From: Candidatus Nitrosopolaris rasttigaisensis
GTDB taxonomy: Archaea > Thermoproteota > Nitrososphaeria > Nitrososphaerales > Nitrososphaeraceae
DNA length: 10,001 nucleotides
Reading direction: 5' to 3'
Assembly (NCBI GenBank): GCA_933226995.1
Contig: CAKOFP010000336.1
Span: 1-10,001, forward strand
Part shown: one piece after another, positions 1 through 6,116 of the stretch
Position numbering within the stretch: the first letter of the stretch is position 1
Layout: each line of letters begins with the position of its first letter
The notes under the pieces: generated by a model
Told to the model about the DNA's origin: nothing
Database searches by the model: none
What the model saw: only the letters and a program-made list of their open reading frames with translations
Program-made: the position numbers and the translations under genes

Positions 1-114
1 AATCAGCGCTGGCATTTGTGCCATTTTAGTTGTCAACTTATAAATTGTGAAATTACTATATTAACTTGTCATTCAAATCTTTGGCATTATTATAAATTAA
101 TATTCACAAAATAC

Positions 115-145
115 ATGATAAAAATATTATATTTTAGCTTATCAT
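115..145. repeat. AT-rich imperfect palindrome
   Basis: The outer arms ATGATAA (115-121) and TTATCAT (139-145) are perfect reverse complements. Inside them AAAATAT (121-127) and ATATTTT (129-135) are also perfect reverse complements around a single T, so nearly the whole 31 bases can fold into one hairpin with a small AGC bulge. This is seen directly. Its role is unknown; an operator, a terminator or chance in AT-rich DNA are all possible. Confidence 0.5.
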
Positions 146-160
146 TGTAATCTTTACAAT
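144..160. repeat. Short inverted repeat ATTGTAA-TCT-TTACAAT
   Basis: A perfect 7-bp inverted repeat with a 3-base spacer starts on the last bases of the preceding palindrome. Its size and symmetry suit a dimeric transcription factor site, but no adjacent gene start makes that assignment firm. Confidence 0.4.
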
Positions 161-289
161 TAATATAACCTTGAAGATGTACTGCATATGTGATAAGCAC
201 GCATGATAGGCAATATACTCAGAGGTGATATATCCATGTGGTTGGTTTGTAGCCTGCAGTTCATTACCTGTGCTCTGAATTCTTAAAAA

Positions 290-475
290 CTAGGGTAGCA
301 TCCTGAAATGTCTATTGTATTTCGCTGGAATTCGAGGTTCTCCTGCTCGAGTTTTATAGCCTTGGGCTGACAAGCTGTACTCGTGCCATATGCACTCATG
401 CTCACGAACAGGATCAGATTTATCGGTTTGATCTAGGCTGTCTTGGTAATAAAATCCTTGTAAGAACGCAACCAA
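290..475 (-). CDS. Doubtful small hypothetical protein (61 codons, TTG start)
   Basis: This reading frame starts at TTG (473-475) and ends at TAG (290-292). The product is hydrophilic, rich in Arg, His, Glu and Tyr, and has no domain, signal peptide or membrane segment that I recognise. In favour: it lies on the same strand as the two genes upstream, codon choice looks ordinary, and an AT-rich element around 493-503 (minus-strand TTTTTAGTTATT) sits about 25 bases before the TTG, as in other genes of this window. Against: it is short, a nearby ATG at 478-480 is in another frame and stops after 15 codons, and no family is recognised. It may be a real small gene, a remnant, or a chance ORF. Confidence 0.28.
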   Translation of the reverse strand: MVAFLQGFYYQDSLDQTDKSDPVREHECIWHEYSLSAQGYKTRAGEPRIPAKYNRHFRMLP

Positions 476-521
476 CTCATAAAAGTAACTAATAACTAAA
501 AATTAAGAGTTGGGTTTACCG

Positions 522-932
522 TTATACTGGAGCAAAGCCGTGGTAGTATGGTATTTGACTGAACTCATCTTTTGAGCTCAATTCGACAAGTGATATTAGA
601 TGACCGTCAGGGTCCTCTATAATAGCATGTTTTCCGAAGACTTCTTGGCTTTGTTTCTTATAAAATTTTACCTTTTTGTTTTCGAGCTCATTGCAGACAT
701 CTTGTAGATCACTTACATTAAACCCTACTAGCATGCCAGCACGTTTCTGCGTTTTCTTGCTACGACTTCTCCTTGCGGGGTGAAGAGCAAGCACGGTGCT
801 ACTGCCTCTGGAAAACTCGACCCAATCTTCTGATTCTTGTTTCAGTTGCATTCCAAGGACGTCGCGGTAGAACTCTATAGATTGTTTTAAATCCCCCACC
901 AAAAGTATGACCGCACCAATCTTGTTGAACAT
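522..932 (-). CDS. VOC superfamily (glyoxalase/bleomycin resistance fold) protein
   Basis: A 136-residue protein of single-domain VOC size, starting at ATG with no Shine-Dalgarno sequence. The two beta-alpha-beta-beta-beta modules are visible: residues 4-50, with the family-typical VGDLKQSIEFYRDVLGM stretch at 12-28, and residues 66-118, with GFNVSDL at 70-76 and EDPDGHLISLVEL at 106-118. Members bind small molecules in a paired-barrel cavity: glyoxalases, dioxygenases, antibiotic-binding proteins. Metal-dependent members use one His in strand 1 of each module plus acidic residues at strand ends. Here E39 and E117 are in the right places, but the strand-1 His positions appear to be Gly/Ala (6-7) and Gly/Phe (70-71). 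Glyoxalase I activity is therefore doubtful; a metal-free ligand-binding role or a modified site is more likely. The substrate cannot be named. It lies downstream of L10e on the same strand, 117 bases away, probably with its own promoter. Confidence 0.88.
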   Translation of the reverse strand: MFNKIGAVILLVGDLKQSIEFYRDVLGMQLKQESEDWVEFSRGSSTVLALHPARRSRSKKTQKRAGMLVGFNVSDLQDVCNELENKKVKFYKKQSQEVFGKHAIIEDPDGHLISLVELSSKDEFSQIPYYHGFAPV

Positions 933-968
933 TGTAAACTTGTTCTGGATGTATCATGAACCTACAAG

Positions 969-976
969 CTTTTATT
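969..976 (-). promoter_or_regulatory. Candidate TATA box for the VOC gene
   Basis: Minus-strand AATAAAAG, preceded by purines (GG), lies about 40 bases before the VOC start codon. With the usual archaeal spacing of about 26 bases to the start site, this gives a leader of some 14 bases. It is the best AT element in the gap but not a strong match. Confidence 0.3.
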
Positions 977-996
977 CCTTCCCATCAATCCACAAA

Positions 997-1012
997 GATC
1001 TCGGCGTAGATC
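997..1012. terminator. Weak hairpin downstream of L10e
   Basis: GATCT (997-1001) and AGATC (1008-1012) form a 5-bp stem with a 6-base loop. On the minus strand it is followed by TTTG, so it could help end the L10e transcript. A small AGCT-CGAA-AGCT hairpin lies just beside it (about 1015-1026). The stems are short and the T-run is poor, so this is tentative. Confidence 0.22.
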
Positions 1013-1049
1013 CTAGCTCGAAAGCTGCCGTCTGAAACGTGGCCGGTGA

Positions 1050-1571
1050 TTAGTCATCCTCTTCTTTTACCAATTGTTTATTCAACAAGGTGATCTTAGT
1101 AACAGCAGGACACCCGATTTTACTCGACGCGACCTTGAATCCCTGTTTAGCGAGGTTTAAATTTTGTGCGGTAACATGTGCTTCATATATTACTTGCCCC
1201 GGGTGAACCCTTGCGGCCAGTCCTGTTGATTTCCCAAAAGCTCTTCTCATCCCTTCTTGCAATCTATCAGCGCCTGCCGTTGCGATCATTTTATTTTCGC
1301 GAAGAATAGCATGTGGATAGACTCTAAGCACCGAAAAAAAACTCGTATCCCCTGCTGTAGCCATTGTTTTGTTGGCGGCTAGCCTCGCAGCTTCTAATGA
1401 ATTATGCCTTATCTGGATATTCTCAGTGACAATCAATTCAAGTTTGTAATCATAATCGCTTCTGGGTCGACCTGAAGAAAACCTGGCAATCTTAAGTTGC
1501 GGCTTACCTGCAATATATTCTCGCCTTACATATGGCATGCCTCTAGGAACGCGGTAATTAACTCCCTTCAT
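1050..1571 (-). CDS. rpl10e: Large-subunit ribosomal protein L10e (uL16, archaeal type)
   Basis: About 173 residues, the usual size for archaeal L10e, the counterpart of bacterial L16. It binds 23S rRNA near the peptidyl-transferase centre and tRNA sites of the 50S subunit. Family features visible are an N-terminal NYRVPRGMPYVRREYI stretch, a basic central part (MRRAFGKSTGLAARVHPGQVIYE) matching the conserved loop region, and a C-terminal KVASSKIGCPAV segment; the acidic KEEDD tail is an add-on. I start it at ATG 1569-1571 (MKGVNYR), matching thaumarchaeal orthologues as I remember them. A GTG at 1581-1583 would add four residues, but it is only about 11 bases from the centre of the TATA palindrome and would lie upstream of the expected transcription start. 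The transcript is probably leaderless. It is divergent from the tRNA endonuclease gene. Confidence 0.95.
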   Translation of the reverse strand: MKGVNYRVPRGMPYVRREYIAGKPQLKIARFSSGRPRSDYDYKLELIVTENIQIRHNSLEAARLAANKTMATAGDTSFFSVLRVYPHAILRENKMIATAGADRLQEGMRRAFGKSTGLAARVHPGQVIYEAHVTAQNLNLAKQGFKVASSKIGCPAVTKITLLNKQLVKEEDD

Positions 1572-1587
1572 AATAATGCTCACAGAT

Positions 1588-1600
1588 TTTAATACTTAAA
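1588..1600. promoter_or_regulatory. Shared palindromic TATA box between L10e and endA
   Basis: TTTAA-TAC-TTAAA is a perfect inverted repeat with its centre at 1594, in a gap of only 57 bases between two divergent start codons (1571 minus, 1629 plus). It is the only AT-rich element there and reads as a TATA-like box on both strands. Spacing of about 23 bases to the L10e ATG and 35 to the endA ATG fits a leaderless mRNA on one side and a short leader on the other. That one TBP site serves both genes is inference. Confidence 0.6.
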
Positions 1601-1628
1601 TTTGGTACCCTGCTGTGATTTATTCGTT

Positions 1629-2237
1629 ATGTCTTCACCTGATACTGCAATTGATATCGAGTTCCCTTATATTGTCGAAGCTCTCTTAGTGGAAAAAAAC
1701 TTGAAGGTTCTCGTTAAAGATATCGGATTTCAAGATCAATTAAGAAATAAAGGATTCGGAGAAAAGCAAGATTCAGAATATATTCTGCAGACGTACGAGG
1801 CATTGTATCTGATCCACACAAATCGTCTAGTGTTGAACACAAAGAAGCTTAAACGTGTTGATTTCGAGTCATTATTTAACATTACATTACGGCATGATAG
1901 GGAGATTTTGACAAAATTTCTAATTTATCGTGATCTTCGAAGCAGAGGCTACGTGGCAAAAGAAGGATTTGGGTTTGGAGTAGACTTCAGGGTATATGAA
2001 AGGGGAGAGTTTGAGAAAAAGCCAGCAAAGTACGTTGTCTTTGGAATAAATGAGGGTATTCAGGTTGAAGCTACGGACTTTTCAGAAGCACTTGACCAAA
2101 TAATAAAAATGGGCAAGAATGCAGTTGTAGCTGTTATAGAGAGGAGGGGAGAAATAACTTATTATAAGGTATCAAAAGTGCGGTTTGCGAATAATAAAAT
2201 GCATCCCAAATCCTTGACACAAACTTCTGAAGAATGA
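1629..2237 (+). CDS. endA: tRNA-splicing endonuclease subunit (EndA family)
   Basis: A 202-residue protein of the EndA/Sen2-Sen34 family, which cuts pre-tRNA at bulge-helix-bulge motifs to release introns. The N-terminal domain covers about residues 10-85; the catalytic fold runs about 90-188 with the hallmark FGFGVDFRVYERG (114-126) and a C-terminal AVVAVIERRGEITYYKVS (165-182). By comparison with the Methanocaldococcus enzyme (Tyr115, His125, Lys156) I place the catalytic Tyr at Y123 and Lys at K163. The expected His, ten residues after Tyr, is absent: that stretch reads EFEKKPAK. The length suits a subunit of a dimer-of-dimers enzyme rather than the duplicated ~300-residue form, so a partner is expected elsewhere. 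I start at ATG 1629; the in-frame TTG at 1602 almost abuts the TATA palindrome and would be upstream of the transcript start. The short C-terminal tail is polar. Confidence 0.9.
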   Translation: MSSPDTAIDIEFPYIVEALLVEKNLKVLVKDIGFQDQLRNKGFGEKQDSEYILQTYEALYLIHTNRLVLNTKKLKRVDFESLFNITLRHDREILTKFLIYRDLRSRGYVAKEGFGFGVDFRVYERGEFEKKPAKYVVFGINEGIQVEATDFSEALDQIIKMGKNAVVAVIERRGEITYYKVSKVRFANNKMHPKSLTQTSEE

Positions 2238-2270
2238 AAGCAATCAAAGTTTCTTGAAAAAATTTAAAGG

Positions 2271-2280
2271 TTTAAAAATA
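2271..2280 (+). promoter_or_regulatory. TATA box for the mini zinc-protein gene
   Basis: TTTAAAAATA, preceded by the purine-rich AAAGG that would suit a BRE, is centred about 33 bases before the TTG at 2309. This gives a predicted start site near 2302 and a leader of only a few bases. It lies in the 71-base gap after endA, so the small gene probably has its own transcript. Confidence 0.55.
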
Positions 2281-2308
2281 AGAATTTTAGTTTTAACTAG
2301 TAATCACG

Positions 2309-2476
2309 TTGGCCTTTAAGGTAGTGTATTGTCGGGATTGCACTGTAGTTTTGGCAAGATATAATCTCAAATATTTTACGGACTCGAAGATTGCCGAGCT
2401 CACTAGACTTCATTATCAAGCTCATATCAAGGGTGGTCATGCACTTGTCACTATGACTTCTGAGGATTCACAGTAG
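2309..2476 (+). CDS. Mini zinc-binding protein (CxxC...HxxxH), 55 residues
   Basis: A small open frame from TTG (2309-2311) to TAG (2474-2476). The product has YCRDC near the N-terminus (C8, C11) and HYQAH in the second half (H35, H39): a Cys2His2 arrangement with a 23-residue spacer and a predicted helix (DSKIAELTRLHYQAH) carrying the two histidines. This looks like a single zinc knuckle or finger, probably binding nucleic acid or protein; that role is inferred from the ligands alone. Evidence that it is a real gene: a strong TATA box at the right distance, ordered ligand spacing, and normal codon use. No in-frame ATG is available; a GTG six codons in (2324-2326) would leave only the CxxC onward. 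It follows endA on the same strand. No family name is known to me. Confidence 0.7.
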   Translation: MAFKVVYCRDCTVVLARYNLKYFTDSKIAELTRLHYQAHIKGGHALVTMTSEDSQ

Positions 2477-2617
2477 GAGCAAAGCGCATAAACCAAAAGA
2501 AAAATGAAAAATAGAGAAAATAAGCGACATCGATCGCTTCATACTTTCGCAGTCATCTCTGTCTTCAATTCCTATTCCTCAGCCATTCACGTTAGAATTA
2601 AGACGACAGCCATTTGA

Positions 2618-3210
2618 ATACTATATCACTTAGCAATTTTTCTCACCACTATCATTCTCGATCGTTATTTCTCCAGCAAACATATTATCTGTAGTCAGTG
2701 CGAATATGTCGATAGGCCATTTTCAGAACACTATCAGCTTCGTGAGTTATCAAGATGCAGCCCTAGGGGTAAAAATTCAATACCCCGAGAATTGGAAGAA
2801 AATAGTACATTACTCTGCGAGCAATTCTAGGATTGCATTGATCTCACCTGCAAAGTCAATTTGAAATATTTCCATCTCCAATTGTGGTAGCTGTGTCAAA
2901 GACCACAAGCAATCTTACACTAGGTGGATTATCAAAAACAATTCTCGATAAAGCCAGACAAGCAATGATGGATTTCAATCTTTTGCTATCAAACGAACGA
3001 ACAGCACCAAAGTTGGAACTATTCCCGCTCAACAATTATTGTGTACTTTTATGAGTTCCGATCATTCATTGCAGCTCCACCTCCAAACAGTGGAAATTTG
3101 GATGATAGAGTAATTGGCTATAGGAGACCGCCGAGTCCAGAGCACAATACGCTGATTACCTCTCAACAATTGAACGGATTGTCCACTCTTTTGAAACTAT
3201 AGCAAAATGA
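2618..3210 (+). pseudogene. Frameshifted PsbP-like secreted protein remnant
   Basis: Pieces of one protein follow each other in order but in changing frames. A signal-peptide-like start (HLAIFLTTI from 2627, then SIVISPANILSVVSAN to 2705) leads into SYQDAALGVKIQYPENW, typical of the PsbP-like proteins of Nitrososphaera relatives; this frame ends at TGA 2862-2864. The sequence resumes one frame over with QFEIFPSPIVVAVSKTT and ARQAMMDFNLLLSNERTA (about 2857-3010), shifts again at about 3009 (VGTIPAQQLLCTF ... LQTVEIWMIE, stop TAA 3111-3113), and finishes in a further frame with AQYADYLSTIERIVHSF, TGA 3208-3210. There are at least four frame changes and no usable start codon (ATA at 2618 sits where one would be expected). 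The intact protein would be about 195 residues, exported and perhaps membrane-associated; its function in archaea is unknown. The family call rests on remembered motifs. Confidence 0.8.
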
Positions 3211-3282
3211 GCCCCTGATGTGGTGTCTAGTATTTGTATTGTTTGCCGTCTCAGAGCCCCGAGTAAACTAATCAGTCTATTA

Positions 3283-5112
3283 TCAACCTCTGCTATCAAA
3301 GATCCTGATCTTATTGCCAGCTAAAATAGCGTTTGTTATCTTTCTGCCGTTCTCGGATCGTTTGTCAATTTTTATCCGGGATTTCTTTCCTACTTGGCTG
3401 GTGAATACGAATTCATCATCTATATACATATTGACATTTTTCCCAATTTCTTCCTGATTAATTAGGATCGTTACCGACGAACCGGCTTCGCTAACGTTAA
3501 AATTAATTTCATTGCCAAGTGCTGGAGTTTTCGCTTCGACATCGATTTTTATTCCTAACATTTTTTCGAGCTCAGATACTGTAGATCCGCCTCTTCCAAT
3601 AATCAGCGGAACCACCTCCTTGGTAACTTTGATCTGTACTCTGTTTTCAGACAGAATATTTATTTCAGCATCGGAATCAAATCTTCTTATAACATCTCGA
3701 ATTTTGGATTCGGCGAGCTTACGTATAGTCGCACTGGGTTTGATTTTTTTATTTAATTCCGCTGTGGGAACCACGACATTTTCTTCTCCAAAGGTGTAGA
3801 TTTCATATTGAATTTCTCCTGTGTTGAAATCTCGCACTTCAACAAGCGGTCTTGCTAGGTCTGCCTCTTGCATACCTGTAGGCACCTTTACGGTAAGGGA
3901 AACGTCATAGACTTTTTGGATACTCCCGCTCTTGACGAAGATAATTGTATCTATAATGTGTGGAATCATTCCTAACTCTACCTTACCGATGAACCTTTGA
4001 ATAGCATCCAGTGGACTGCTTGCATGGACAACACCTACCATCCCAACCCCCGCAAGCCTCATATCGGAAAACACTTCAAAATCAGGCGCACGCCTTACTT
4101 CATCAAAAATCGTATAATCCGGACGCACGAGCAACAAGATATCAACTGCTTTGTCAAAACTTCCCTCCAAAGGACCATACTGGGTAATTTCTGCTGGAAC
4201 TTGCAAGTCTCTTGGTGATTCGAAAGTTTTTACTATCTTCCCTTTTTCTAAATAGAACTCCGCGAGGCTGCTAGCAAGAGTGCTCTTTCCGGAACCTGGA
4301 GGACCAGAAATGATAATCCCTTCTGCTTTTCCAGATAATCGATCCATCAATTTTTCATTAGCATTATAATCAGCCAGAGAGAGTTTGACGATGGGTTTGA
4401 CAATTGTTATTTCAAGTCCGTCTGAGAAAGGTGGCCTCGTTATTGCTATTCGAAACCTGCCGTATTGAATTACAGTTGCACCACTCCGGCTGATTTCGAC
4501 CGAACCCACCCCTTCGACTCTCGATGCCTCAGATATCTCCTCAATGATGTGTGTGAGTTGACTATAAGAACACCTTTCTTCGTCTAACTTTACCAGCTGT
4601 GAATTCCCAGGCTTGCCTTTTTTTCCCATAGGAAGTACTCCTTCCTTCAAGTGAACGCTCATTGTATTCTCATCAAAAAATTTTTCAAACTCTAGATTGC
4701 TAGTTTTTGCGGGAGTCGATACATGCATGGATTGGACACCCTGAGCTTCTGCTACTAGCGCCTGGACGTAGTCTGCAGTAACAAGCGTTGCGCCCTCCCG
4801 CATTGCAACATCTTTAATTAAAGCATCGATTCGTCCGTGTTTTGCTAGGCGAATGTCATCAAGAGTAGGTCTGGCACCGACGAACAAGAGATCTATCTTC
4901 TTTTTCGAACATTGCTCTCTTATCTTTTTGATCTCACTCAATCCCACGAAACCATGTTCTTTGTTACTGGAGGCCTGGGATTGTAATTCGTCTAGTACTG
5001 CCAAAGGGATAATAATCTGACTAGCGCCCAAGATATCTCCTGTCTCTATCATTTTGGTAACTTCGCCGTCAATTATCACGCTAGTATCTAAAACCAACTT
5101 TTTATTATCCAA
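3283..5112 (-). CDS. PIN domain-ATPase-KH protein (COG1855, PINA-like)
   Basis: A 609-residue archaeal protein in three parts. Residues 5-125 are a PIN nuclease-like domain with the acidic residues D9, E42, D96 and D114. Residues about 230-400 are a PilT/VirB11-type secretion-ATPase-like core with Walker A GPPGSGKST (270-278), Walker B TIFDEVR (D337, E338) and a VVHASS histidine box (H363). Residues about 490-535 are a KH domain with the GRGG loop (506-509), followed by a basic C-terminal region. The Sulfolobus homologue PINA is reported as a hexameric ATPase that drives Holliday-junction branch migration and works with the Hjc resolvase, so a role in recombination or fork repair is the best guess. 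Full length with all motifs intact. The start is TTG (5110-5112): the PIN domain begins at once, no ATG is nearby, and a TATA box lies about 31 bases upstream, implying a near-leaderless mRNA. Divergent from the SDR gene. Confidence 0.93.
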   Translation of the reverse strand: MDNKKLVLDTSVIIDGEVTKMIETGDILGASQIIIPLAVLDELQSQASSNKEHGFVGLSEIKKIREQCSKKKIDLLFVGARPTLDDIRLAKHGRIDALIKDVAMREGATLVTADYVQALVAEAQGVQSMHVSTPAKTSNLEFEKFFDENTMSVHLKEGVLPMGKKGKPGNSQLVKLDEERCSYSQLTHIIEEISEASRVEGVGSVEISRSGATVIQYGRFRIAITRPPFSDGLEITIVKPIVKLSLADYNANEKLMDRLSGKAEGIIISGPPGSGKSTLASSLAEFYLEKGKIVKTFESPRDLQVPAEITQYGPLEGSFDKAVDILLLVRPDYTIFDEVRRAPDFEVFSDMRLAGVGMVGVVHASSPLDAIQRFIGKVELGMIPHIIDTIIFVKSGSIQKVYDVSLTVKVPTGMQEADLARPLVEVRDFNTGEIQYEIYTFGEENVVVPTAELNKKIKPSATIRKLAESKIRDVIRRFDSDAEINILSENRVQIKVTKEVVPLIIGRGGSTVSELEKMLGIKIDVEAKTPALGNEINFNVSEAGSSVTILINQEEIGKNVNMYIDDEFVFTSQVGKKSRIKIDKRSENGRKITNAILAGNKIRIFDSRG

Positions 5113-5135
5113 TTTGTTATCTGTATGTTGCGGAG

Positions 5136-5150
5136 CTTAAAGTATTTTTA
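5136..5150 (-). promoter_or_regulatory. TATA box for the PINA-like gene
   Basis: Minus-strand TAAAAATACTTTAAG, centred near 5143, lies about 31 bases before the TTG start. The expected transcription start is around 5117, which leaves a leader of roughly five bases and supports the TTG as the true start. Confidence 0.55.
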
Positions 5151-5268
5151 CGCATTGTTGCACAAGTGATCTACACGATTAGCTCAATACTCAGACGAGG
5201 AAACAGACACATACAGCCTTGATTTGATAGCTTTCTTTCAAGATCTTCGCTCACTTCGGTTTCTTCCG

Positions 5269-5282
5269 AAAAGTACTTAACA
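5269..5282 (+). promoter_or_regulatory. TATA/BRE element for the SDR gene
   Basis: AAAAGTACTTAACA has purines (BRE-like) followed by an AT-rich TACTTAA core centred near 5277, 30 bases before the ATG at 5307; this predicts a leader of a few bases. A small inverted repeat TTCGG-6-CCGAA (5255-5270) touches its upstream edge and could be a regulator site overlapping the BRE, although five bases per arm is weak. Confidence 0.45.
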
Positions 5283-5306
5283 AGAGCCCACCGGCTGTAA
5301 CAATTA

Positions 5307-6065
5307 ATGAGTCTGAAAGGCAAAGTAGCGATAGTAAGCGGGGCAGGGACTGGCGTTGGAAAGGCCACGACTAAGAGACTTTTCTTAGAGGGTGCTAAGG
5401 TCGTGTTGATTGGCAGAGATCGCTCGAGGCTAACGAAAGTAATATCTGATCTCAATGGGAAGAAGAACCTTTTAGCAGTTAAGGCTGATATAACGAAGGA
5501 AGCTGATGTTATCAATGTCATAGAGGAGACTGTTTCAGCATTTGATACGGTTGATATACTGGTAAATAACGCTGGAATCCTTAATGACCCGACTCCATTT
5601 CACAAAATGACTGATGAGCAATGGATGTCATTAATTAACACAAATATTATCGGGACATTCAGAACTACAAAAGCCGTTCTTCCTATCATGATGGAGAAGA
5701 GACGTGGGAGCATTGTCAACATATCTTCGTTGCAGGGAATAAGATCGATATTGAATGTACCGTTCTCCGTCTATGGAGTAACCAAGGCAGGCGTAATAAT
5801 GTTTACGCGAACTATTGCAGTGGAATACGGAGAATATGGAATACGATGTAATTGCGTTGCGCCGTCTACTATTCGCAGCCCTATGATAGAACCGTACTTA
5901 CAGGATAAGCAAGCCAAAAAAACGCTCGAGTCGTCATTTCCGTTACGAAGGATTGGCGATCCAGAAGATATTTCCGGTGCGGTCTCATATCTATGTTCGG
6001 ACGATGCGAAGTGGATAACCGGTACTGTTTTAACTGTTGATGGCGGAATGTCAGCAAAACAGTAA
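5307..6065 (+). CDS. Short-chain dehydrogenase/reductase (FabG-like SDR)
   Basis: A 252-residue classical SDR, an NAD(P)(H)-dependent oxidoreductase with a single Rossmann domain. Visible motifs: cofactor loop SGAGTGVG (11-18), NNAG (87-90), the active-site Asn N113, the Ser in NISSLQG (S141), YGVTK (Y156, K160), and the C-terminal GTVLTVDGG (239-247). LIGRDR at the end of strand 2, with Arg37 rather than an acidic residue, suggests NADP(H) preference. The closest wide grouping is 3-oxoacyl-ACP reductase/FabG-like, but SDR substrates cannot be read from sequence. There are two more residues between the catalytic Ser and Tyr than in E. coli FabG. ATG start with a TATA box 30 bases upstream. 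It ends facing the DUF6659-like gene with 51 bases between, so it is probably a single-gene transcript. Confidence 0.93.
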   Translation: MSLKGKVAIVSGAGTGVGKATTKRLFLEGAKVVLIGRDRSRLTKVISDLNGKKNLLAVKADITKEADVINVIEETVSAFDTVDILVNNAGILNDPTPFHKMTDEQWMSLINTNIIGTFRTTKAVLPIMMEKRRGSIVNISSLQGIRSILNVPFSVYGVTKAGVIMFTRTIAVEYGEYGIRCNCVAPSTIRSPMIEPYLQDKQAKKTLESSFPLRRIGDPEDISGAVSYLCSDDAKWITGTVLTVDGGMSAKQ

Positions 6066-6093
6066 CCAATGGACACAGATACGGAGAGTAGAA

Positions 6094-6109
6094 AATTCCA
6101 TCCGGAATT
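6094..6109. terminator. Hairpin in convergent gap, possible bidirectional terminator
   Basis: AATTCC-ATCC-GGAATT is a perfect 6-bp stem with a 4-base loop, in the middle of the 51-base gap between the SDR stop and the DUF6659-like stop. On the minus strand the stem runs straight into TTTT; on the plus strand a T6 run follows ten bases later (6120-6125, inside the opposing gene). Position and structure suit termination in both directions, but archaeal termination depends mainly on T-runs, so the hairpin itself may not matter. Confidence 0.4.
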
Positions 6110-6116
6110 ATCACGA

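Larger units (their letters stand above)
1..289. other. AT-rich non-coding stretch with inverted repeats
   Basis: I see no convincing gene here. One plus-strand frame is open from the left edge to a TAA at 148-150, but its composition (many Cys, His and Trp codons in AT-rich sequence, no recognisable motif) argues against coding. The stretch holds several small palindromes: a 5-bp stem with a TTTG loop at 10-23 followed by TTTT, which could be the end of a transcript from the left, and two adjacent AT-rich inverted repeats listed separately. No tRNA-like fold was recognised. Confidence 0.5.

Noticed and set aside
1..150. Open plus-strand frame running in from the left edge to TAA 148-150
   Set aside because: Strongly AT-driven composition, no recognisable protein motif, and full of palindromes; it looks non-coding.
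2504..2617. 37-codon ORF starting at ATG 2504, just upstream of the PsbP-like remnant
   Set aside because: Basic, short, ends at TGA 2615 and does not join the signal peptide in frame. It could be part of the decayed gene's 5' region but shows no independent support.
3512..4218. Plus-strand ORFs inside the PINA-like gene
   Set aside because: Opposite-strand shadows of the ATPase and KH domains; no family features.
5171..5521. 116-codon minus-strand ORF overlapping the start of the SDR gene
   Set aside because: It is the antisense shadow of the SDR coding region, whose motifs are unambiguous, and it spans the SDR promoter.
5771..6114. Two minus-strand ORFs over the end of the SDR gene
   Set aside because: Antisense shadows of the conserved SDR C-terminus; no motif of their own.
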